Shown piece by piece: positions 7,022-13,563 of a DNA stretch of 13,563 nt; the stretch's first letter is position 1, and each line of letters starts with the position of its first letter. Made by a program: the position numbers and the translations under genes. The notes beneath the pieces are model-generated. The model was not told the DNA's origin. It searched no databases and saw nothing but the letters and a program-made list of their open reading frames with translations. Location: NCBI GenBank assembly GCA_934476515.1, contig CAKSNZ010000043.1, positions 1 through 13,563 of the forward strand, written 5' to 3'. This DNA is from an uncultured Ruminococcus sp. GTDB lineage: Bacteria; Bacillota; Clostridia; Oscillospirales; Acutalibacteraceae.

Positions 7022-7675
7022 ATGAGTATTTTGCTAGAAGTGTTTGGTGAATATGCAGCCTTTAACAGACCTGAACTAAAGACTGAGAGAATGACCTATG
7101 ATGTGATGACACCATCAGCAGCAAGGGGTATTCTTGATTCGATCTATTGGCACCCAGGTATGAGGTGGCACCCGGATAAAATCTATGTGCTAAGTCCTAT
7201 TAAGCATACTAATATTCGCAGAAATGAAGTGAAAAGTAAAATTTCTGCAAGAAATGTTAAGAGTGCAATGTTAGGCAAAAAGTCTGAACTTTATATCGAT
7301 GCACAGTCTGATATTCAGCAAAGAGCAGCACTTGTACTAAAGGATGTTCACTATGTTATAAGTGCCCATTTCGATATGACTGATAAGGCTAATCCTAGTG
7401 ACAATCCGGGCAAATTTCAAGATATTATTCGCAGAAGAATAGAAAAGGGACAATGCTACAACCAACCTTACTTTGGTTGTAGAGAATTTCCGGTGAACTT
7501 TAGAAAGTGGGAGTGTGATTATATCCCTACTGCATACCCTAACGAAACTAAAGAATTAGGACTTATGCTATACGATATGGAATATTCTGATGATGGAGAA
7601 ATCACACCGACTTTCTTTAATGCAGTTCTAAAGAATGGTGTTCTTGACCTTAATGATTGTGAGGTGTATAGGTAA
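7022..7675 (+). CDS. cas5c: Cas5c (Cas5d), pre-crRNA endoribonuclease and Cascade subunit
   Basis: This is a 217-residue RAMP-fold protein. In type I-C there is no Cas6: Cas5c cuts the pre-crRNA at the base of the repeat hairpin and then stays on the crRNA 5' handle within Cascade. The N-terminal LLEVFGEYAAFNRPE, the SIYWHP segment with Tyr42, and LKDVHY...AHF (Lys107, His110, His116) match the conserved regions that hold the proposed catalytic Tyr/Lys/His of this family; exact residue equivalence is not checked. A strong AAAGGAGG at 7006-7013 precedes ATG 7022. The TAA stop shares one base with the cas8c start (TAATG), indicating translational coupling. No cas6 is present, consistent with I-C. 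Confidence 0.93.
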   Translation: MSILLEVFGEYAAFNRPELKTERMTYDVMTPSAARGILDSIYWHPGMRWHPDKIYVLSPIKHTNIRRNEVKSKISARNVKSAMLGKKSELYIDAQSDIQQRAALVLKDVHYVISAHFDMTDKANPSDNPGKFQDIIRRRIEKGQCYNQPYFGCREFPVNFRKWECDYIPTAYPNETKELGLMLYDMEYSDDGEITPTFFNAVLKNGVLDLNDCEVYR

Positions 7676-9429
7676 TGCTTTTACAATCCTTAGTTAAGCT
7701 ATATGAGGCTTGGGCCGAGAAAGGTGAGATTGAGAAGTTAGGTTGGAATCCTGTGAAAATATCTTATGGTATTTCATTGGACGAAGAAGGCAATGTGGAT
7801 GAAATTATCCACCTAAAAACTAATGCACCTAAAGGCAACAAAGAAATACCGTCACTTATTAGCTTACCTATGCCGGTAAAAAGGTCGGTAGGTGTTGCAT
7901 CTAACTTTTTATATGACAATGCAACTTATGTGTTTGGTTATGATAACTCAAACAAACCTGATAGAGCAAAGCAATGTTTTGATTGCTTTAGAAGTGTCGG
8001 TAACAAGGTGCTTGAAAACAGTGATGATGAATTTTCTACTGTAATCAAGAAGTTTTTGCAGAAAGATTATAGTGAGTTTGAAAACTTGTCAGACCTACTT
8101 ACAGAACTAAACTGTACTGAAACAACAGTTGATGACATTCTAAATAAAGGTGCAAACTTACTTTTAATGCCATTGGGAAAGTTCCCAACAGATTCTAAAG
8201 CTATATGTGAAAGTTGGAACAGTTACTATGAACATTCAGATTCACCAAAGGGCGTTTGTTTGGTAACAGGTAAGGATGACCATATTGCAAAGCTTCATCC
8301 TGTTATTAAGAACATTCGTGGTGCTCAAGCAGCAGGTGCTTCATTAGTTTCTTTTAATGCAACTGCTTTTGACTCTTACGGTAAAGAAAATGGTTATAAT
8401 GCTCCTGTTAGTGAGTATGCAGCTTTTGCGTATACCTCAGCACTAAACAAATTGGTAAGTGATAACGACCATAGAGTTTTTTCAGGTGACACAACAGTTG
8501 TCTGTTGGACAGAAGATGGCGAAAGTGCCTATCAAGATGTTTTTGCCGGTATCTTTAATAGTGATGATGAGGTTAAGCAGAAAGACCTTCACGATACTAT
8601 TGTAAGTATTGTTAACGGTAATGAAGTTAAGTGGGAGGGTATTCCACTTAATCCTAGTAACAACTTTTATATCTTAGGTATCTCACCAAACTCAGCAAGA
8701 CTTTCTGTTAGATTTTTTATCCAAAATACCTTTGGTAAAGTAATGGAAAATCTTTTGAAAAATCAGCATAGAATGGAAATGGTCAAGCCAAAATATGAAA
8801 AGTGTGTACATATTCCATTAATAAGTATCTTAAACGAAACAAAGAAATATAATCCGGAAACTAAGAAGGTGATAGATAAAGAGTTTAAACCACATTTAGC
8901 TAGCAATATAATAAAGGCAACTATCAATAATACTCGTTATCCAGATGCTTTGTATTATAGCATTTTGAATAGAGTATCAGCAGAACATGAAATTAATTGG
9001 GTCAAGGCATCGGTTATTAAAGCATGTTTGATTCAAAATTATAAAGGAGTGGTAACAGTGGCTTTCAATGAAAACAGTAACAACAAAGCATATTGGTTAG
9101 GAGCGTTGTTCTCTGAACTTGAACAAATACAGAAAGAAGCTCACCGTGGTAGTGAAATTAATACAACTATTCGAGATAGGTACTTTTCTTCAGCAAGTTT
9201 AATGCCTTCAAAGATTTTTCCTGTATTAATTGATCTTGCCCAAAATCACATTAAGAAAATTTCTAATGTAGGTGCTAAGGTTAACTGTCAAAAAAGGTTG
9301 ACAGAAACAATGTCTAAGTTAGGGGATAAATTTCCTAATAGATTAACACTTGATGAAAAGGGTATGTTCCAGCTTGGATATTACCAGAGAACACAAGAAA
9401 GATTTACCGGCAAGGAGGATAAAGAATAA
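7675..9429 (+). CDS. cas8c: Cas8c (Csd1), large subunit of type I-C Cascade
   Basis: This is the 584-residue subunit that reads the PAM and opens the target in I-C Cascade. The N-terminus (LLQSLVKLYEAWAEKGEI) is typical of Csd1. A Cys pair (KQCFDCFR) lies near residue 100. The highly conserved Csd1 block is present from about 195: CLVTG, HPVIKNIRGAQAAG, VSFNATAFDSYG and NAPVSEYAAFAYT. The C-terminal about 123 residues correspond to the small-subunit-like domain and carry their own internal start, listed separately. The ATG overlaps the cas5c stop by one base. The length is normal and no lesion is seen. Confidence 0.94.
   Translation: MLLQSLVKLYEAWAEKGEIEKLGWNPVKISYGISLDEEGNVDEIIHLKTNAPKGNKEIPSLISLPMPVKRSVGVASNFLYDNATYVFGYDNSNKPDRAKQCFDCFRSVGNKVLENSDDEFSTVIKKFLQKDYSEFENLSDLLTELNCTETTVDDILNKGANLLLMPLGKFPTDSKAICESWNSYYEHSDSPKGVCLVTGKDDHIAKLHPVIKNIRGAQAAGASLVSFNATAFDSYGKENGYNAPVSEYAAFAYTSALNKLVSDNDHRVFSGDTTVVCWTEDGESAYQDVFAGIFNSDDEVKQKDLHDTIVSIVNGNEVKWEGIPLNPSNNFYILGISPNSARLSVRFFIQNTFGKVMENLLKNQHRMEMVKPKYEKCVHIPLISILNETKKYNPETKKVIDKEFKPHLASNIIKATINNTRYPDALYYSILNRVSAEHEINWVKASVIKACLIQNYKGVVTVAFNENSNNKAYWLGALFSELEQIQKEAHRGSEINTTIRDRYFSSASLMPSKIFPVLIDLAQNHIKKISNVGAKVNCQKRLTETMSKLGDKFPNRLTLDEKGMFQLGYYQRTQERFTGKEDKE
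9058..9429 (+). CDS. cas11c: Cas11c small subunit from internal start within cas8c
   Basis: Type I-C systems are known to make a Cas11 small subunit by internal translation at the 3' end of cas8c. Here an internal Shine-Dalgarno, AAAGGAG at 9043-9049, lies eight bases before an in-frame GTG at 9058 (residue 462 of Cas8c). This would give a 123-residue protein beginning with AFNENSNNKAYWLG after the initiator. The size matches known Cas11c products. An in-frame GTG at 9049 overlaps the SD itself and is less likely. The sequence is helix-rich, as expected for a Cas11 bundle that lines the belly of Cascade. Its expression is inferred from sequence and from the family. Confidence 0.75.
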   Translation: MAFNENSNNKAYWLGALFSELEQIQKEAHRGSEINTTIRDRYFSSASLMPSKIFPVLIDLAQNHIKKISNVGAKVNCQKRLTETMSKLGDKFPNRLTLDEKGMFQLGYYQRTQERFTGKEDKE

Positions 9430-10316
9430 TGGCTGATGTAATTAAGAATAAGTACGATTTTGCAGTTTACTTTGATGTTGAAAACGGTAACCCTAACGGC
9501 GACCCTGATGCAGGTAATATGCCAAGAGTTGACCCGGAAACAGGTCACGGCATTGTTACCGATGTTTGTATTAAGAGAAAGATTCGTAACTATGTTGATG
9601 TAGTTAAAGAAGATGAAAAAGGCTATAACATCTATATTAAAAGTGGTGTAACACTAAATGCAAAGGATAAAACAGCCTTTGATAACTTTAACATTGATGA
9701 AAAGAGTATCAAGGAAGCTAAGAAGAAAGATGGCGACATTGACCGTAAAATCAGAGATTTTATGTGCGAAAACTTCTTTGATATTAGAACCTTTGGTGCT
9801 GTAATGACTACATTTGTAAAGAACGGTCTTAACTGTGGTCAGGTGAAAGGTCCTGTTCAGTTTAGCTTTGCCCGTTCTATTGACCCAATTCTTCCTCAGG
9901 AAGTATCTATCACAAGATGTGCAGTTACTACTGAAAAAGATGCTGAGGACAAAACAAATACTATCGGCAACAAGTTCATTGTACCTTATGGTTTATACAA
10001 AGCTGAGGGCTATATTTCAGCAAATTTAGCCAGAAAGGTAACAGGCTTTTCTGAAGATGACCTAGAACTACTTTGGAATGCTATCCTAAATATGTTTGAA
10101 TTTGACCATGCAGCAGCAAGAGGCAAAATGGCTGTTCGTAAGCTGGTTATTTTTAAACATAGTAGTGAACTTGGTAATGCACCATCATATAAACTGTTTG
10201 ATACTATCAAAGTTCATAAGAAGGATGATGTAGAATATCCAAGACAGTTCTCCGACTATGACTTTTCAGTTGATACTGATGCACTACCTGATGGCGTTGA
10301 GTGCATCATAAAATGA
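9429..10316 (+). CDS. cas7c: Cas7c (Csd2), crRNA-binding backbone of Cascade
   Basis: This 295-residue RAMP-fold subunit polymerises along the spacer part of the crRNA to form the Cascade backbone. The N-terminal YFDVENGNPNGDPDAGNMPR (residues 14-33) is the hallmark of Cas7/Csd2. FFDIRTFGAVM and the block GPVQFSFARSIDPI are also typical. A strong AAGGAGG at 9412-9418, inside the end of cas8c, drives ATG 9429, which overlaps the cas8c stop by one base. The strong site suits the high copy number of Cas7 in the complex. The length is normal for the family. Confidence 0.95.
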   Translation: MADVIKNKYDFAVYFDVENGNPNGDPDAGNMPRVDPETGHGIVTDVCIKRKIRNYVDVVKEDEKGYNIYIKSGVTLNAKDKTAFDNFNIDEKSIKEAKKKDGDIDRKIRDFMCENFFDIRTFGAVMTTFVKNGLNCGQVKGPVQFSFARSIDPILPQEVSITRCAVTTEKDAEDKTNTIGNKFIVPYGLYKAEGYISANLARKVTGFSEDDLELLWNAILNMFEFDHAAARGKMAVRKLVIFKHSSELGNAPSYKLFDTIKVHKKDDVEYPRQFSDYDFSVDTDALPDGVECIIK

Positions 10317-10975
10317 TTTACCAAGATGACAATGTACTGAGTATCTCAGGTATTCAACACTTTGTTTATTGTCGCAGACAGTGGGCTTTGATACATATTG
10401 AGCAACAATGGGAGGAAAATTTACTTACTGTTAGTGGTGAAAGTATGCATCAAAAGGCCCACGACAATACCTTCTCTGAAACCAGAAACGGTGTAATTAT
10501 CTCTCGTGGAATGCAGGTTTCTTCATATGAACTTGGTATTTATGGTGTTTGTGATGTTGTGGAATTTGTACCTTCTTCTGAAGGTGCAATTATCCACAAC
10601 AAAGAAGGATACTTTAAGATTATACCTGTTGAGTATAAACATGGTGAACCTAAAACCTCTGATGCAGATATTTTGCAGGTTGCAGCACAGGCAATGTGTT
10701 TAGAAAATATGTTTTGTACCAAAATAGATGAACTGAATATTTATTACGGTAAAACAAGACACAGAGAGAAAATTCCTTTTACTGATGATATTAGGGAAAG
10801 ATTGGTGAAAATCCTTGAAGAAATGCACCAACTGTATGACAGACGATATACACCAAAGGTTAAGCAGAATAAAAACTGTAGAGCTTGTTCCTTGAAAAAT
10901 ATCTGTTTGCCTAGATTAACTAAAATTTCTTCTGTAAAAGGCTATATGTCTAAAATGCTTGGTGATGAACTATGA
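10313..10975 (+). CDS. cas4: Cas4 nuclease (Fe-S, RecB-like), spacer acquisition
   Basis: Cas4 trims prespacers and helps choose PAM and orientation during acquisition with Cas1-Cas2. The product is 220 residues with this start. Four Fe-S cluster cysteines are visible: Cys20 (FVYCRRQ) and Cys189, Cys192 and Cys198 (CRACSLKNIC). The RecB-like nuclease residues are His46, Asp81 (GVCDVVEF), Glu107 and Lys109 (VEYKHG), and Gln122. I prefer ATG 10313, which overlaps the cas7c stop as ATGA, a typical coupling overlap; an in-frame GTG at 10301 would add four residues (MHHK) but lacks support. It ends with another ATGA overlap into cas1. Confidence 0.94.
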   Translation: MIYQDDNVLSISGIQHFVYCRRQWALIHIEQQWEENLLTVSGESMHQKAHDNTFSETRNGVIISRGMQVSSYELGIYGVCDVVEFVPSSEGAIIHNKEGYFKIIPVEYKHGEPKTSDADILQVAAQAMCLENMFCTKIDELNIYYGKTRHREKIPFTDDIRERLVKILEEMHQLYDRRYTPKVKQNKNCRACSLKNICLPRLTKISSVKGYMSKMLGDEL

Positions 10976-12003
10976 AAAAACTACTTAATACATTGTATAT
11001 AACTTCAACAGAAAAATATCTTTCTCTTGACGGTGAAAATGTTGTTATTTCTGAAAACAAAAAAGAATGTGCAAGAGTACCTCTCCATAACATAGAGTCA
11101 ATTGTCACCTATGGTTATAACGGTGTAAGTCCGGCTTTAATGGGAAAGTGTGCTTCAAATAATATTAACATTTCCTTTATGTCTCGTAACGGAAGATTTC
11201 TTGCAAATGTTGTAGGCCCATATTGTGGTAATGTTGTGCTGAGAAAAACTCAGTACAGACTTTCAGATAATGAGGACTATTGTACCGAAATTTCAAAAAA
11301 TATTATACTTGGAAAAATGTATAACTCTAGATGGGTTATTGAAAGAGCTACTAGGGATTACCCTAATTCTTTAGATATTCCAAAACTAAAGAATGTTTCT
11401 ATGCAAATAAAGAACTCAATGAATAGTATTGCTAACTGTAAAAATACTGAGGAAATTCGTGGTGTTGAGGGCGAAGCTGCCACAAGGTACTTTTCTGTTT
11501 TTGATGATTTAATATTGCAACAGAAGGAAGACTTTTTCTTTCATGGCAGAAACAGAAGACCTCCAACAGATATGGTCAATGCAATGCTTTCTTTTGCATA
11601 TACTATGCTAACCGGTATGGTAACATCTTCCCTTTATTCTGTAGGGCTAGACCCTTATGTGGGATATTTACATAAGGACAGACCTGGTAGAACTTCGCTA
11701 TCCTTAGATATGATAGAAGAATTTCGGCCTGTGTTTGCTGACCGTTTTGTACTTACTATGATAAATAAAAGGATAATCACTAAGAATGACTTTTTAACTA
11801 AAGAGAATGGTGCAGTTATCTTTACTGATGAGGGTAAGAAAAAGTTTTTGCAATCATGGCAGACAAGGAAACAAACAGAAATAAAACATCATTTCCTTAA
11901 TGAAAAAGTCCAATGGGGAGTTGTGCCGTATGTTCAGGCACTTTTACTTGCAAGATATTTAAGAGGTGACCTTGACGGTTATCCACCATTTATGTGGAAG
12001 TAG
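10972..12003 (+). CDS. cas1: Cas1 integrase (type I-C)
   Basis: This 343-residue metal-dependent integrase inserts new spacers at the leader end of the array, in complex with Cas2. The catalytic residues can be placed: Glu166 in RGVEGEAA, His234 in VGYLHKDRPGR, and the acidic pair Asp246/Glu249 in LSLDMIEEFRP. The N-terminal beta domain runs to about residue 85 and the helical catalytic domain follows. It starts at an ATGA overlap with cas4, so it is probably translationally coupled. The C-terminus (YLRGDLDGYPPFMWK) matches I-C Cas1 in style. It looks intact. Confidence 0.95.
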   Translation: MKKLLNTLYITSTEKYLSLDGENVVISENKKECARVPLHNIESIVTYGYNGVSPALMGKCASNNINISFMSRNGRFLANVVGPYCGNVVLRKTQYRLSDNEDYCTEISKNIILGKMYNSRWVIERATRDYPNSLDIPKLKNVSMQIKNSMNSIANCKNTEEIRGVEGEAATRYFSVFDDLILQQKEDFFFHGRNRRPPTDMVNAMLSFAYTMLTGMVTSSLYSVGLDPYVGYLHKDRPGRTSLSLDMIEEFRPVFADRFVLTMINKRIITKNDFLTKENGAVIFTDEGKKKFLQSWQTRKQTEIKHHFLNEKVQWGVVPYVQALLLARYLRGDLDGYPPFMWK

Positions 12004-12011
12004 GTGTTGCT

Positions 12012-12305
12012 ATGTTAGTGCTAATTACTTATGATGTATCTACCGAAACACCTGAAGGAAGAAAGCGTTTGAGAAAAGTTGCTAAAGAATGTGTGAATTA
12101 CGGAAAACGTGTTCAAAATTCAGTTTTTGAATGTATTATGGATTCAGCAAAATGTTTTGAAGTTAAGGAAAAATTAGTGAAAATAATAGATAAGGATGAA
12201 GACAGTATAAGGTTCTATTATTTAGGAAATAATTACAAAACTAAGGTTGAACATTTTGGTGTAAATAATAACAATGTTGATGTGGAGGGAGTGTTGCTTT
12301 TCTAG
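12012..12305 (+). CDS. cas2: Cas2 (type I-C)
   Basis: This 97-residue ferredoxin-fold protein forms the central dimer of the Cas1-Cas2 integration complex. It begins MLVLITYDVSTETPEGRKR with Asp8 at the conserved metal site, then GKRVQNSVFEC, both hallmarks of I-C Cas2. ATG 12012 is chosen over the in-frame ATG at 11994 because it follows AGGTG at 12002-12006 and gives the usual length and N-terminus; the upstream start lies inside cas1. It is the last gene of the operon, and its stop codon is part of the inverted repeat that follows. Confidence 0.95.
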   Translation: MLVLITYDVSTETPEGRKRLRKVAKECVNYGKRVQNSVFECIMDSAKCFEVKEKLVKIIDKDEDSIRFYYLGNNYKTKVEHFGVNNNNVDVEGVLLF

Positions 12306-12349
12306 TGCGATTAGCAGCCTTACATAAGAATGCTAAGGCATTCGCACTA
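12303..12349. repeat. Inverted repeat at the cas2 stop
   Basis: TAGTGCGA at 12303-12310, which includes the cas2 stop, pairs exactly with TCGCACTA at 12342-12349. Inside, GCCTTA (12317-12322) can pair with TAAGGC (12334-12339), or alternatively TTAGC (12311-12315) with GCTAA (12332-12336), so two folds compete. No T-run follows on either strand, so this is not a clear intrinsic terminator. It may stabilise or process the 3' end of the cas mRNA. Confidence 0.5.
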
Positions 12350-12474
12350 AATTTAAAAAGAAAACAAAATATAATGATGTACTTTTTATTTAGAATAGGG
12401 TTATTACATAAATGAAAAAGTGATAATTTACAATGAACGGAAACTAAATAAAAATACATTTGTTATATTTTGCT
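12350..12474 (+). promoter_or_regulatory. CRISPR leader
   Basis: This very AT-rich stretch of about 125 bp sits between the cas2 3' hairpin and the first repeat and contains no gene. It is on the correct side, since the repeats read in the orientation ending GTGGATTGAAAT, so new spacers should enter here and the array should be transcribed rightward. A weak promoter match is TTTACA at 12427-12432 with TAAAAA at 12449-12454. The last bases before the repeat (TTATATTTTGCT) are the likely anchoring sequence for Cas1-Cas2. Confidence 0.7.
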
Positions 12475-13563
12475 GTCACCACCCACATGGGTGGTGTGGA
12501 TTGAAATAAGAGTAAGTCCTAGTTCTTTTCTTCTATCACTAAGTCACCACCCACATGGGTGGTGTGGATTGAAATTTCTCTTGAAGAATACAAAAGACCA
12601 GTAGTATTTAGTCACCACCCACATGGGTGGTGTGGATTGAAATCAATATCGTCTACATTATGCACTCTACCTCTTGTACGTCACCACCCACATGGGTGGT
12701 GTGGATTGAAATTTGCAGAATGATGGAGTTTGACCCACGGTATGTGTCACCACCCACATGGGTGGTGTGGATTGAAATATCAATGGTATTTAAAATATCT
12801 GTCCCTATCCCAATGTCACCACCCACATGGGTGGTGTGGATTGAAATAGCTACTAAGCGAAACAATCCTACAGAGAGAGTGTCACCACCCACATGGGTGG
12901 TGTGGATTGAAATTCTATTTTCAATAATAACATATTAAAATGGGACAAGTCACCACCCACATGGGTGGTGTGGATTGAAATTTCTGCTGTAAGTGTAATT
13001 ACATTTTTAACACTAGGTCACCACCCACATGGGTGGTGTGGATTGAAATTTAAATATGGATATATCATCTGAAGAAGCAAGTGGTCACCACCCACATGGG
13101 TGGTGTGGATTGAAATATTTGTGATAGTATGTTTTCTCTTTTTGATGATAGTCACCACCCACATGGGTGGTGTGGATTGAAATTTTGCTAGTTCTTTAAT
13201 TGTTTTTGACATAATAATGTCACCACCCACATGGGTGGTGTGGATTGAAATATTATTTATTATCATACCAACAAAAATATATAAAAAGTCACCACCCACA
13301 TGGGTGGTGTGGATTGAAATCTCTAACGCATTTTTAGGGTGTTACTGCAAGTTGTCACCACCCACATGGGTGGTGTGGATTGAAATAGTCTATGAGTGAT
13401 GACGAACTAAACGAAGTTGGTCACCACCCACATGGGTGGTGTGGATTGAAATTTTAAGAGATAATGATGCAAATGATAAAATAATATGTCACCACCCACA
13501 TGGGTGGTGTGGATTGAAATAGTCTATGAGTGATGACGAACTAAACGAAGTTGGTCACCACCC
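12475..13563 (+). CRISPR. Type I-C CRISPR array, 16 complete repeats plus a partial one
   Basis: A 33-bp repeat begins GTCACCACCC and ends GTGGATTGAAAT. Repeats start at 12475, 12543, 12611, 12680, 12746, 12815, 12881, 12949, 13017, 13084, 13151, 13219, 13288, 13354, 13420 and 13488, with ten bases of a 17th at 13554. All 16 complete copies are identical. Each contains a perfect 8-bp stem, CACCACCC/GGGTGGTG, around ACAT, the substrate shape for Cas5c. The sixteen spacers are 33-36 bp; in order 35, 35, 36, 33, 36, 33, 35, 35, 34, 34, 35, 36, 33, 33, 35 and 33. Spacers 14 (13387-13419) and 16 (13521-13553) are identical. The final T is counted as repeat because it is invariant. The array continues beyond the window. 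Confidence 0.98.

Noticed and set aside
12303..12360. Hairpin after cas2 as an intrinsic terminator
   Set aside because: No T-run follows the hairpin on the + strand or on the opposite side for the - strand.
12713..12745. Reverse complement of spacer 4 reads TYRGSNSIILQ, faintly like a YRGxN motif of ArdC-type antirestriction proteins
   Set aside because: Too short and too imprecise a match; the forward strand is also open in one frame.
12914..12948. Spacer 7 shares the 11-base word AAAATGGGACA with the palindrome before cas3, hinting at self-targeting
   Set aside because: The match is only 11 bases, at the PAM-distal end of the spacer, and can occur by chance; not enough for interference.
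12627..13399. Open frames on both strands through the array giving repeated SPPTWVVWIEI or ISIHTTHVGGD peptides
   Set aside because: They are artefacts of translating the CRISPR repeats; no ribosome binding site, and the repeats define the peptide pattern.
4842..13563. A new or hybrid CRISPR subtype
   Set aside because: Gene order, motifs, absence of cas6, internal Cas11c start and repeat type all fit an ordinary complete type I-C locus.

Overview
The window is an AT-rich bacterial segment, with every gene on the + strand. Its coding regions favour A/T-ending codons, many genes encode short Gram-positive-type lipoproteins with a lipobox, and ribosome binding sites are of the AAAGGAGG type. 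Together with a subtype I-C CRISPR-Cas locus whose repeat ends GTGGATTGAAAT, this points to a low-GC Clostridia-type Firmicute, perhaps a gut Oscillospiraceae/Ruminococcus-like organism. The genus is a guess from general style; no marker gene is present.

Layout. (1) 1-739: no convincing gene. It holds degenerate repeats built on AGGACAAAA, a tight 19-bp palindrome (GGGACATCA/TGATGTCCC), a pair of 26-28 bp direct repeats, a 15-bp palindrome at 603-617 and a TATAAT-rich promoter region. (2) 740-4571: a co-directional cluster of small exported proteins. It has two near-identical tandem lipoproteins, a small multi-pass membrane protein, three further unrelated-looking lipoproteins, and a membrane-anchored protein gene broken by a one-base frameshift and a nonsense codon. 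A strong terminator closes it at 4583-4626. (3) 4627-4841: a second perfect hairpin with a T-run, then a GTCCCA-AAAA-TGGGAC palindrome just upstream of cas3. (4) 4842-12305: a complete type I-C cas operon in standard order, cas3-cas5c-cas8c-cas7c-cas4-cas1-cas2, tightly packed with 1-4 nt overlaps at most junctions. An internal start inside cas8c should make the small subunit Cas11c. (5) 12303-13563: a hairpin at the cas2 stop, an AT-rich leader, and a CRISPR array of 16 complete identical 33-nt repeats plus a partial 17th, running off the window.

How it works together (established for type I-C; assignment here is by motif). Cas1, Cas2 and Cas4 acquire spacers. Cas5c replaces Cas6 and cuts the pre-crRNA at the repeat hairpin. 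Cas5c, Cas7c, Cas8c and Cas11c form Cascade. Cas3 is recruited to unwind and degrade the target. All key catalytic motifs I could look for are intact and the repeats show no decay, so the system looks functional.

I found no clearly new system. The best second-look items are the phage-like coding content of the leader-proximal spacer and of spacer 11, an exactly duplicated spacer (14 = 16), the uneven divergence of the tandem lipoproteins, the possible operator before cas3, and the freshly broken gene next to the locus.
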